From Knoxdaviesia capensis (lineage: Eukaryota > Ascomycota > Sordariomycetes > Microascales > Gondwanamycetaceae): 64,000 nt of DNA. The notes beneath the pieces are model-generated. The model had not been told where the DNA came from, ran no database searches, and was given only the letters and a program-made list of their open reading frames with translations. The position numbers were made by a program, and so were the translations under genes. The stretch spans positions 1,728,537 to 1,792,536 of the forward strand of contig LNGK01000004.1 in NCBI GenBank assembly GCA_001510575.1, given 5' to 3'. This document shows positions 49,445 to 61,500 of this stretch, piece after piece; the first letter of the stretch is position 1; every line of letters starts with the position of its first letter.

Positions 49445-52098
49445 CTCTCTCCGCGCACAGTTCCGGCGAGACACAAACGATGGCCATTACCAACCGATTC
49501 TGTGAGGGCTCGACCAAAGCAAACAACAAATCCGGGTGAGGGTATCTTCACATTATGCATATATCGGTGTGTTCGTTTTTGCAGTAAGGCCATTGGTGCT
49601 TCCATCGCCGTGGTGTACCTTTTTGCGGTGTTTCGCATAGCCGAGATACTTGTCCGTGTGAGACATTCAACTATCCAGTCTTGCCTCGTTTGCGTCCAGA
49701 TCGCACTTTCCATATTCAATCGGATCACCTGACCTTCAGACATCTTGATATTTCTTCTGTCTTCGTGATAGCCTTCGTTTCTCATCTCCCTTTACCGCCG
49801 ATTTCTATCTCTTCATATTTCATTCTGTGTTAATTATCCCATGGCGGAACTCATTGATTGTTTTGTTCCTGATTCCGTGACGTTGTGGCGGCTAACAAAA
49901 TCCGGCCAGACTGTGGGGAGAATAGCCAGTCATTGGATGGCATGGCCCAACTGCACAGCCTGAATCACTCGCCTGGACACCAGCCATGAAGTTCTCTGAT
50001 CCCGGACATTGTGACGACCTCAATGACGACGGATGTGGACTTCGAACTATCAAGTCGGATCCCGTTGTGTGGCTGCCGGCCAATCTCGGACCTCTGAGGC
50101 TCTGGCTGTTTTGCATTGCGTGCAGGCGGCCGAAACAGGTCACGCTGATAGACCAAGCAACCACACTCTGTGTAACTGTTCTCGGCTCGTTGAGATGGCG
50201 ACGATATCCCCGAATGAGCGCGCAACCACTAGCGATATATTGCCATCCCACCTTCGTCCACCCTACGATTACAGTAAGCGGGATATATATTGCCATCCTC
50301 ATTCTGATACTTGGCCGGCACAGAGCCGCGTGCGCGGTATGATTGAGCCGAAATTGTGTTGGCGTGGGCAAGTACTCCAGTATATTGGGGTTGCATTCTG
50401 CTGCCGGAGAAAATGGGGGCAAGCAGCAAACGAGTGTGGGATAAGTTTGAAATCCCTTTCGTCTGATAAGTCGTTGACTTCTCCGGCAGGCTGGCATAAT
50501 ACGGCTATTACGGACCTGAACAGTTTTCAAATTCTCACACAATCCAACCGCGTCCGATACGACACGTCCACCAAGGGTATCTTCACCGAAACTCCCGAGA
50601 GCTCATGCAGAAGACACCACAAGCGTGAAAGGGGGAAAGGAGGAACGAAAGCTTTGGAACAGCGCAGATACGAGGTGCATGCAGAACAGATTTTTTTTTT
50701 CTTCATCCTGCAGCTCCCGTCTAGACCCCGAGTTATTGCCCATCGTGCCTCTCAGCTCTGCGACGCCGCCCAATAAGATGCAAGTCCATGTCGAAGAATA
50801 CGAAGCCCCAGTCCGCCTAACCACGTCACAGCGATTGGCATGCAAGAGAGCTACAACGTTCATGTCCCGGACTGCGAGGTTCAGCGCCGGCTCAGGCCTT
50901 TATATTTCCGAGTAGCGTTGTGTGCCGGAACTTGTCTCGTAATACTGTGGATCAGCACGGCGTGCAGGGGCGTGTCTACAGCAATATCATCTCATCAACG
51001 GCTTCCATCCCCGTCCGCTGGCTTTGCCATACAGATTCCTAGGGTCCTCAACCGTGAGAATAATTATTGCATCGCACCTAAACAGGCCGTTTGCCTTGAT
51101 ATCGCTTAGTCTCACCGCCGGTGCAGCACTGTAAAGATGATCCCTGTATGAATAGTATGAGCAGTTGAAATCAGAAGCTGTGGGAGTTTTCTGTATTTAT
51201 ACCCGATCTTGCTTGAGACCTCTGAATATTACACCCAAAGTCTCTGTTCCCTTGTGATATATGGCACAGTAATACCGGTACACCAACCCTAACCCTAGCA
51301 GTTCCGCCCGCTACCAGACATAGACCACCACCACGGCGTCGCCGCACCGCACTAGTACGCATAGTTCAGTTATTCACTGGAATGAAGGATCTCTGATAGA
51401 ACCACCAGACTATTGATTTCTTGGGGAAGCCATTAGCGTAGGTGAGGCAGGGCGTGGTAGCGGACCAGCGCGACGTTCTAGGCTGCCCACATAGAATTCA
51501 GGACACGCGAGGGACAAGTTCAGGGGGTGGAAATGGAGAACAGCCGGCCATAAAACTTGCCATTAGGGCAGGGTTAGGGGGATACAGAGCCATGAATGGG
51601 ACGACCCCAGTTTAAGGGCACAGTTGGCGTGGAATGTTCTTTCGTTTCTAGCTTCTAGCTTGGTGGTATATGTGCCCTACACAACACAAGCCAGAGGCCG
51701 AACATCGTGAACCAAGAACGACATCGATATAGATCGGCCAGTACTCCGTAAAGAGCACCAGACATGTCCGCGGTAATTTCAGCGTGTCGTCTGTTGCCAG
51801 TTGGTCGCATCTGCATCACGGCCATTCTGATTCTCCGGTGCCAACCTTCCGGATTCAAACGACAGCAACGGCAGGAAGACTGGATGTTGTAATCCGTAGG
51901 GAGGAAGGAAGTGAGATAGTCGACCTGCAATTGAGATCTTGTGTGATTTTGCGTCTGCGAATCTGGATTTTGTCTTCTTCACAACCACATATTCAGCCTC
52001 AAGATCTTATGCTGTACCTATAATCCACGAAGTCAATTTATCAACAGTGATACAAACATTCCTCCATCAGTTATATAGCTTAAACCAAGTCCCGAAAA
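49445..52098. other. Intergenic region, 2.65 kb
   Basis: No gene could be supported. A 247-codon plus frame at 50033-50776 has no ATG at its start, no recognisable domain and a poly-T-derived Phe run, so I do not call it. Telomere-like doublets lie at 51285-51298 and 51562-51581. The right end is the promoter side of the interrupted NTPase-nuclease gene. Confidence 0.6.
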
Positions 52099-53991
52099 AT
52101 GTTCCGCTGCCAGTTTCTGGTCGACACGGAAGACGGGCCGGTGGATTGTGGCTGCATCTTGCGTGGTCCTTGGAAGCTTTCCCTCCGCCCATGCAATGAC
52201 TGCAAACATGGCCTTGAATTTCACCATGTGATTGCCCAGGGTGAGTAGTTTTCTTAGGAATGGCTCGTTTGGCATCGGCTGACCCCATTTCAAGATCCCG
52301 TCAGCGACGAGGAGCCCGTGAAGACCTCGGATGAGCCAACTCCGAACGTCCCCTTCGAATTCACCCCCGACATCTGCGACCGAAGCATGACAGTGGAGCG
52401 CGTTGCGGCAATCGGCCGCAGGAAGAAGCTTGTCCTTATCAACGGAGCCCCGAAAACCGGAAAGACGGTGCTGTCACAAAAGCTATACAACTACTTTCTG
52501 CGGCAAAGAGTCAAGGTCTTGCACGTGAATGCGTCCCTCTTTCAGGGGTTGATGAACGAGGGTGACTTCACACAGTTTCTGTTGCTTGAGTGCTGGAAGA
52601 GACAGCTTGCACCACGAACCTGTCAAAGCCTGGACTCCGTCGCTGCCATCATCATCATCGACAATGCCGACGTGACGTTTTTTTACACAGACTTTTGGAA
52701 ATCAAACATATTCTACGGAGCATCCACGAGGCCTAGGTTTTATCTGTTTACCACAAGTGGCCACCCAGCCTATGGGAACATCTTCTTCCATGTTCCTCAG
52801 CCCGCCGCCGTTCCACAAGTTTGCTCCAAAGCAAACCGAGTAACACTTAATGGCTACCTGGATTCACCACACAGTGCGTGCCTCTATTACACCCAAGCCG
52901 AACATAACGAGGTGGTTGATCGCGCTCTATCGGTAGCGAGACGGCGACTTTCATGGGATGACGACAAACGGGGCGTGTTGTTCGGCCTCACGAATGGGCA
53001 CCCGGGGATTACCCGAGTCCTTCTGGACTACATATTAAGGGTATGGTGGGGTGTTCTCGAAGTTGATGCCCGCACATAGTACAGGACTAATCTGGAGTCT
53101 GCAAATTACATAGATGCAGTCTGTCGGAGCCATCTCTGATGATGATCCCATTACATACAGTCAGTTGGGGAGGAGTATACGGGGTCGCGAGTATATGATA
53201 GAGCACTTTTCTCAGTCTGCGATCAAAGGGATATTCCCACACGGACAAGGCGCGGAAACGGCCTTGAGAGTGCTGCGGGTGGTTCTTGCGCAGGGATATA
53301 TCAAGTTTGATCCCCATGATGAAGCCCTGTTCCAATGCCTTGTCGAAGGCTGGCTGTACCTGGACGAGAACGAACACGAAGGCCTCATCTGTGTATTTCC
53401 AACCCAACTCCAGGCCCTGTAGGTGCACGCGACGGAAAAGCCCCAATCCACTGTCCGTCTTACAAGTGCGGACGTGACTATCACATACTAACCTAGCTAA
53501 CCACTAGACATTTCGAGTCCACGTTGGCGACCATTCAGGCCAACGAGGAGGTGATATCTGCCCATTTGGCATATGGAAGACTTGCTGACCTGTGCGAGGG
53601 GGTCTTATCGGCGATTTCCCCGACACGTCTGGGCAGGCGGTTCCGGGAACAGCATCCCGGCTACGGCAACAAAGATCGGGGGAAAGACACGGCGTTTGTG
53701 GACGAGTTTTATCGGTGCCTGTGGTCTATCGTCGGGCCATGGGGAGATCTTTCCAGCGAGTAGGACCCCGTTGAAAACCGACCTGACTTCCTTGTGCTCC
53801 GGCAGCGCTGGGCAATCAAAATCGTGACGAACGGCCAAGATCTGGTTGAGCAACTGACTGCGTTCTATGGCGTGGGGCGGTATCATTGGCTGCATTCGAA
53901 GGGGTTCCTGAGGGACTGGATGGTGATTGATTGCCGCCGTGATATGAACTTTCATCGTGGTAAGTGAAAGTCCGCCTTGCTCTAGCTTGGA

Positions 53992-54050
<59 letters not shown>

Positions 54051-54236
54051 TATTTTCGCCTATCTAGCTAACAAGACTGCGACATGCCTATAGTTGCCTA
54101 CGAGCCGCATTTGCGGACTGCAGTGTTCTCCGAAGACCTCAAGAAGGTTAGACTATATGCCTATAACAAGAGGTTGATCAAAGAAATTGATTTGGATGAT
54201 AGTAAGATGGGTGTGGATAGTATTAAGACTGAATGA
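52099..54236 (+). pseudogene. Crinkler/RHS-type P-loop NTPase-nuclease gene, broken by one in-frame TAG
   Basis: Five exons: 52099-52240, 52295-53040, 53114-53418, 53508-53959 and 54094-54236. The introns are 54, 73, 89 and 134 nt, all GT-AG, and the exons keep one frame of 595 codons apart from a TAG at 53761-53763 (codon 483). Codons 17-35 hold a CxC...CxxC set. A STAND/AAA-like NTPase follows, with Walker A GAPKTGKT at 98-105 and Walker B IIIIDNAD ending near 173. The segment after it is helical. The last 112 codons, beyond the stop, read as the PD-(D/E)xK-like nuclease tail of Crinkler/RHS-type proteins: PDFLVL, then WAIKIVTNG, then GRYHWL...VIDCR. The position I expect to be acidic reads Lys. 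Such proteins are proposed nuclear effectors or conflict toxins. The TAG may derive from CAG or TGG, both RIP-type changes. Either a recent pseudogene or a truncated product; family placement is from memory of motifs. Confidence 0.62.
53997..54046. repeat. (GT)n microsatellite inside intron 4
   Basis: A GT run of 25 copies lying within the 134-nt last intron of the NTPase-nuclease gene, between the donor at 53960 and the CTAAC branch-like site near 54068. It explains why this intron is longer than the others. Confidence 0.93.
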
Positions 54237-57200
54237 GAGAGTTGTCTGGATTGTTTTTCTATACAGCAGTCTAAAAGAATCGATGAGAGAAGGGAAAAAG
54301 GAAAGAAAACGAGAGCCGATGGCTTCTCGCCTATGGTCGGGTGCCAGCGTCAATATCTTTTAGCCCGGAATAGTGTTATATTAGTGGTGCGACTCTTGAT
54401 GTTAGGAAAAAGCAGTGCGAACTGCGAAGCATCATTCCGGGAGTGTGGGGGCGAATAGAAGCCAGAGAAGTGATTGACAGAGAGACTTAGTTCACGGACG
54501 TTCAATAGTGTGTGAGTGTACAGGATGGTTTGCCTGCCCCGGATGCCTCGACCGGCATATTATCTTGGAACTGTGCATCTGGTACACGTATATGCAGCTC
54601 TGAACTGGCAGCATCTTGGGACTAACATGCTCGTAGGCGAAATTACTCACCGGCGTTCTTTTCCGTGTTGTTCTCGAAGGCCCCAATATCGAACCACCCA
54701 AGAACCATAAAAATTGCAGCACTGGCATACACAATACAGTACAGTACATAATGCGGTTCAGTAATCTCCATGTCGTGTCGTTCTTCCCCGACCAGGTTTG
54801 GCAGGTCAATGATAAGTCTCCGTGATGGTCATGCCCTCCTTTTCAGTTTTGTCGACGCGTTCGAGTCTGGGGCAGAATATGCAGAGATTTGCGCACCATC
54901 CAGGAGCGGTAAAGCGCGTATTCCGGACAGGGTGGGTTTTCCAAGCGCAGCAAGAGTTCGAAAATACGAAGACCATGCTTTTCTCTGGAAAGTGGGTACG
55001 AGCTGAAAAAACTGGCGAGACCTGGGGCCAGAGGGCACGGTTCAGTGGAAAAGGGAGGACGAGGGGAGCAGCACTCCGGCGATCTGAAGATGTTGTGATA
55101 CACGGATACGTACAGTAGTGTACAGTACTGTTCAGTACAATGTGTGCTTGGAGGAGTCGGCACGGGTGAAGTCGAGTACCGCCTACACTTATAACCGGTT
55201 TCCACCTGAGGTTGGTATCACTCCTCACTGGTGAACCAACGGCACCCAAAAGGAAAAAAACCTGCCGGTAGAAAAAGGATCACGACGTAACTGTGAAAAG
55301 GTGGGATACACACGCCAATACTCGTAGATTTTTTTTTTTGCTCTTCATTCGCTGGACTTGTCGCACGCAACCCACTCTTTCCATTAGTCTTCGCTTTATA
55401 TTCAGGGGCCCAAGTTATTTTGAGTGCCAAAAGTGGAAAAAGCTGGAAGGGGAAAAATGGACAGCGGAGGGGGAGGGGGGGTGTGTGATGTGAAGTTCTG
55501 AACACACACGCCTCTGTCACCCTAATTCTAGTCTCTCTCGTCCTATTTATTAGGCTCTGGTGAGTGTTGGGTGCCCTGAAATTAGGAGCACATACTAAAT
55601 CCAGGTGGCCTGAAGCTTGAAGTTGGCTGGGGTTGGCTTTAGACGGAACTTCATCACCAGGGAGGGCTTTTTCTGACAGCTTTTTCGTCTCTCCCTCTGC
55701 CGCTCTTCGTTTCCTTCTCTCCCATTCCTGTGAAAGTGTGAATAGCATCACGATTCTGTAGCCTTCGCCAATCTCGCAACCCTTACTTCAAAAGACGGCA
55801 GGAACCCATCACGAACCCTCCTTCCCCTTGCGTTGTGGCTTTTCTTTACGTAACCCTTACCGTAGCCAGAAGCCCTAACCTAAGAGCAGTAATATTATCT
55901 TTTGTGGCTTCACCAATCTCGACCCTTTTTCTTCTTCTTTTTATTTCGACTGCGTCCTGGCTCGAACTTGGCTATCACCACTCGAAGCGCTGAACTTACT
56001 GCTTCTGAGAGGGACAATTTCTCCGCGGCTGGCGGCCAAGATTCTGGGCATTCGCCCTATTTATTGCTCAGGTGTGTTGGCCATGCTGATTGATGTACAG
56101 GAGTGGTCTTTTTGCTTGGCTGGAAGGCCTGGATCTTCAGCGACAGATACTGACTGTCGAGTCAGCGTGTTGGTAATTGATTGCCTTTACGATACTGCTT
56201 CCAAGATACTGACCGTGTCATCTAGATAAAAGGCCCTTCTCCGTCGAACTTGTCCTTTCCGAGACGACAACAATCCCTGGCGTCCAGATATGGCGCGTGT
56301 TCGCTTCTTTGCCTGGTGGGGTCCCGTATTAAGATGGGAATTGCGCGGCAAGTTTCTGGGTAGGTGTGGAGTGGACAATGGGGGAATAAATAGTCCAAAT
56401 ATAAAGACCGATATACGGGGGGTCGTTGTTATGGAATTCGCACTGATGGTCTCATTCTGGCAGTTTCTTTTTTTTTCTATACAGGCAGGAGGATTGAAAG
56501 TGGAGCGAGACAACAGAGGAAGAGAGCCGCACAATGGCCCTCTATCCGAAGAACACTGTGCTTACCGGGAAGAATCTCTCTCTTCCTGCGTGAGGTGTGT
56601 TGTGTCAATTCCGGTAGGTGAGGATGATGTGCCTATCCCCCCAGTCCCCGGCCTTCGCTTCTGACAGGATTTCACGCTGATAACAGCAGTTTCTGGCCGT
56701 TGCATATGCCGTACGTGTTCGCCCGCTTGGTTTTTACCTAACTGCGCCCCCCTGGGCCCATATCCGGCACTCAGGAAACCGGCTGGCCTTGGCCTGGGGT
56801 GGGATGAAATTATCAACGGACGATGAGCTGCACTATTGATTAGGTGGTGCTCAGCGGTGTTGAAGACGCCACTGAGGGAGCCGGATATCCGTGGTCTACG
56901 GCATGGGGCCGGTGAGATCAAGTTACTTTCCAGTATCTGGCTGGGAGGGAGGACCTCCGGAGACTTGGCCGTTCTCTCTCTCTCCATTCTGAAATGCCCC
57001 GTGGTGTGTTCCGTCCCTTCTAACCACACACATGCGCTATCCTTACCTGGAAAATCTGCATGTGTGACCCCATGAGCCCATCCAACTAACACTCTGTGAA
57101 ATTTAGCAAACGCCCTCTGGCCGAACATTCTCTTGTTGCTCACTCGAAGACATGAACACCAACAAAGGCTGAGACACACAGAGTACTGGACAGAACAGTA

Positions 57201-58579
57201 GACACAAATATCTTAGACAAACGCATACGCCCCCTCCCCCCCAAGTCCAGGGGCGTGCATATTTGGACCCTCCCACTATCCGCCAAGCTAATTCAGGCCC
57301 AGCTGCGTTAAGTGGTCCAATTTGGCCTAGCATATGCATGTTTCTTTAACAGATACGAGATTTGCTGTGGGAGGAAAAAAAGGAACAACCAGAAAAAAAC
57401 TCCTTCATTGCGAAAGGAGTCTAGGTACGTACGTACCCTTCACGACCCGCCGTCAAACCCACCGAGAAACCTGGCTCTTTTCCTCCCACTTGCCCAGGTA
57501 TCAGTCGGCGCCCGACCCAATTAGAAAGGGTACATTACGTTCAGCTGGCATTCCCTAGATGATGTTCCATGGCAAAAAGTGAAGAAAGAAAACAACACAC
57601 ACAACTCCGGACCAATATGACCAAAAGAAAAGGCCTAAACAGCGGAGACGACATGGATCCACGCACTTTGCCCGGGTCGTGAGAGCTCGGAAAAGCACCA
57701 TGGCCAAGCACATGGCGGATAGCAAAGTAAGTGAAGCAACCGAAGGAAGTGCTGGCCGAGGGAACACTACCTTTCCAGCCGCCATGAACGTCCTTGAACG
57801 GTGCTGTCTGGGACTCCCGGACTGCCCTGGCTGCTGGCACATCAGCCCTACTCTGGAGAGGAAGACAGCGGCCCGGGTCCCCCCAAGTTGCAATATCACC
57901 ATGTCCCTCCCCTTTCCCAGCCGGTGATCTTCTTTCCTCTCTTCTTTTCTTCCTTTCCTCTCCTTCTCTTTTCTCTCTTTTCTTGCTTTCTTTCTTTCTT
58001 TCTCTTCCTTCCCTCTCTTGCCGCTCTCGTGTCGTCCTGGCCCATTCGTTTTGTTATAATCCCTTTCTTATTTCTTTAATTTGGGCATCTTTTACATTCG
58101 TTTACAATATTTGCCGCCGTTTCTTCTATTTAATTTATTCTTTGTTTTTCCCGACCTCGTCGAACCCTTTCCGTTGAGCCATAAACAGCTTGACAGACCT
58201 CTCTATAATTCCTTCGTTTTTCTCCGGGCTTGTTTCTATCTTGCTTTTATACGAGAAATCGTGAATCTCTTTGAACTTGCCCCTAAAATAAGAGTAAGAC
58301 ATCAATTCGAACTCCAGGAGACACAGACTGTGCACTTTCAACCCACGCACAAGACCAGAGACACACTGAGAGATAGAACCGCCATAGACAGACAACCAGG
58401 AACGCACCAGCTCCCGGAGACCGACACCCTTCACCCGGTCCCGCCGCCGAGATCTGCGTGACACCCAGAGCTTCCCGTGGTGGTATCATCGTCTATATAC
58501 CGACTTGGGCCCCTTTCGTTTTCCGGTTTACAGTCCCCATCTCTCTTTTTCCCACCACCACCAAAAAAAAGCATTCACA
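54237..58579. other. Intergenic region, 4.3 kb, upstream of the peroxidase gene
   Basis: No gene could be supported; frames are short and show no domain. It contains TACAGTA/TACTGTA clusters at 54727-54742 and 55109-55138, a CCCTAACC motif near 55880 and a CT-rich promoter-like tract at 57928-58020. Confidence 0.65.
57928..58020 (+). promoter_or_regulatory. CT-rich tract upstream of the WSC-peroxidase
   Basis: About 90 bp of almost pure pyrimidine (TTTC/CTCT runs) on the sense strand, 560-650 bp before the start codon. Typical of highly transcribed fungal genes; the leader would be long, possibly with a 5'-UTR intron. Confidence 0.45.
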
Positions 58580-61500
58580 ATGAAGGTTATCCTACCCTTC
58601 CTTCTGGCCCTGCTGCCTGGCCTGACAACTGCCGACCCGACATGGCCGGCCGACACCGATGAGCTCGAAGAGATTATGTACCAGATCTTCGGCTTCCGCG
58701 CCCGCAAGTTCGCCGACACCGTGTCACCATGCAACAACGAAGGCTCCGGCCCGGGCCGCATCAACGCCGCCGAATGGCTCCGGACAGGCTTCCACGATAT
58801 GGCCACCGGCAACGTGGTCCGCGGTGAAGGCGGTATGGACGCGTCGATTCAGTACGAACTCAGCAATGGCGACAACGCCGGCGACGCTTTCCGCACCACC
58901 CTGGGCTTCATGTCGCCGTACTTTACGCGGAAATCTTCCATGGCCGATCTGATTGCCCTGGGCGTCCGCACCTCCGTAAGGTCCTGCGGCGGCCCGATCA
59001 TTCCTGTGCGGGCTGGACGTGTCGACTCCACCGTCGCGTTTGGCTCGGGTGTTCCGCAGCCCCAAAATGCCGCCTCCATATTCCGGACCCAGTTCCTGCG
59101 TATGGGTTTCAACAGCACCGAGATGATTCAGCTGGTGGCTTGCGGCCACACTCTCGGAGGCGTCCATGCCGCTGTCAACCCCCTGATCTTGCCCGCGGGC
59201 ACTGCGCCCAACGACTTTGGCGTCATGGACACGTCGCCCACCACCTTCGACAACCACGTTGTGACCGAGTACCTCGACGGCACCACGTCGAACCCCCTGG
59301 TCGTTGGCCCGTCTATCAAATCGTCCCGCAACTCCGACTTCAAGGTCTTCAACTCTGACGGCAACGCCACCGTCTCCACCATGACCGACCCGGCCGTTTT
59401 CCGCGCCACCTGCGCCACCGTCCTCGAGAAGATGATCAATGTCGTGCCTGCCGGCGTGACCCTGGGCTCGCCCATTGCTCCGTACGAGCTCAAGCCTGTC
59501 AACATGAAGCTGGCGCTGAACTCTGGTGCCACCACCATGCTGCTTACCGGTTACATCCGCGTTCGCACCACCGTGCGCCCGTCGTCGGCTATTTCTAGTG
59601 CTATTGTGACCTGGAAGAACCGCAATGGTGTCAGCTCGTGCGGTAGCACCTGCTCGACCACCGCTAGACTCACTGGAAGCTCTACTGGATTCGACGACAC
59701 ATTTGCCGTAAGTGGTATTCTTTCCTCAAATGTTGGCCCGTTTCGTTCTTGTTAATTGATCCAATTCCCTTTGTCTGTCTTTAATCTAGTGGTATGCCGT
59801 CAGTGTCAACATCCCTGTGGCGTCTGGTATCAACTCGTTCACCGTCACTCTTAACCTTGCTTCCGGCGGCCAGGAGTTCTATGACAACAACGGTGCTGAG
59901 TATCACATCGAGGATGGCATGTTCATCCAGCAGTCGCAGTCTTGCCTGCTGCAGACTTCCGGAAACTTCACCATCACCGCTGCCGTCCGCAATGACCTCG
60001 CCACCTCCGATATGTCGGCCAAGCTCTCCTACCGCGTCACCCGTTCTGATAACCCCGTTGCTGGTCTCAGCTCGATGACCGTCCCCCTGGTCAAGGGTAC
60101 CTGCTACGGCTCGTACACATTCTTCACCGCGACCACTAACGTCCCCGGTGGCCAGAGCTACTCGTCTCGCATTGACCTGGTGAGCGGCAACGGCACCACC
60201 GCCAAGGTGAGCGAGTTCAACAGCGTCAGCGAGATTGGCGGTACTTGTCTCCCGTTCACCGGCTCGACTGTCTGCTCGGTTGTGACCACCCCCAGCCCGC
60301 CGCCCACCACCACCAGAACCTCCACAAGTACCACCAGCTCCGTCCCGACCGCCACCCCGTCGCTGCATCACCGCGACACCATTGGCTCGTACAAGTTCGT
60401 GTCGTGCTGGACCGAGGCTACCGGCGCCCGTGCCCTGGCCGGAGCCACGTTTGCCTATGACTCCATGACGCTCGAGAGCTGCGCGACGAACTGCACGGGC
60501 TTCACCTACTTCGGAACCGAGTATGGCCGCGAGTGCTACTGTGGAAACACGGTCGACCCGACCAGCAAGGCGGCTCCTCTCGCGGACTGCAACATGGTCT
60601 GCGGTGGTGATTCCACCCAGTACTGTGGTGCCGGTGACCGTATCGAGCTGTACTCACTTGCCGCGTCCTCTTCGACTGTTACGTCGACCACTGCCGCGTC
60701 TTCGACCACTGCCGCGTCTTCGACCACTGCCGTGTCTTCGACCACTGTCGCGTCTTCGACCACTGCCGTGTCTTCGACCACTGCCGTGTCTTCGACCACT
60801 GTCGCGTCTTCGACCACTGCCGTGTCTTCGACCGCCACCCCGACTTCGTCCTCGACGACCCCGAGCTCGACCTCCGTGTCTAGCACCGCCACGCCATCCC
60901 CGACTACGAGCAGTACCACTTCTAGCACCACCACCTCGGCGGCGCCCGTCGAGACGCTCGGCCACCGCCCGATCATTGGATCCAGCTGGGACCTAATGGG
61001 CTGCTGGACCGAGGCTACCGGCGCGCGCGCGCTGACCGGCGCCTTCCTGCCGTCGGACGAATTGACCCTCGAGATGTGTGCGGAGTTCTGCGCGGACTTT
61101 AAGTACTTCGGAGCTGAGTATGGCCGCGAGTGCTACTGCGGTAACGCCGTGGATACTACTAGCGTCGAGGCGCCTCTGAACGACTGTAGCATGACGTGTG
61201 CCGGAACGGCGCTACAGTTCTGCGGTGCGGGCGATCGTCTCGAGCTTTATAGCAAGATTGCTACGCTTACGTCGTCGACTTCGACGACTTCCATTTCCAC
61301 CACCAGCTTGACCTCGGATGAGCCTACCAGCACGTCGACCGCCACCACCTCGGCGGCGCCCGTCGAGACGCTCGGCCACCGCCCGACCATCGGATCCAGC
61401 TGGGACCTAATAGGCTGCTGGACCGAGGCTACCGGCGCGCGCGCGCTTACTGGCGCCTTCCTACCGTCGGACGACCTGACCCTAGAGATATGCGCGGAGT

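Noticed and set aside
50033..50776. A 247-codon plus-strand frame between the retrotransposon and the NTPase-nuclease gene
   Set aside because: No ATG at the start, no domain, mixed composition and a Phe run from poly-T. It could be a remnant but nothing supports a function.
53760..53805. A possible 46-nt intron (GTAGGA...CGGCAG) that would remove the TAG in the NTPase-nuclease gene
   Set aside because: Removing 46 nt shifts the frame into an early stop and deletes the conserved PDF segment, so the TAG is better explained as a nonsense change.
55868..55895. A possible solo-LTR fragment (shares AGAAGCCCTAACC with the LTRs)
   Set aside because: Only about 13 bp match, with no further similarity on either side; chance or a telomere-like motif explains it.
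60523..60996. A 157-codon Arg/Pro/Leu-rich frame in another phase of the WSC gene
   Set aside because: It is generated by the 18-bp repeat read out of frame; no independent start or domain.
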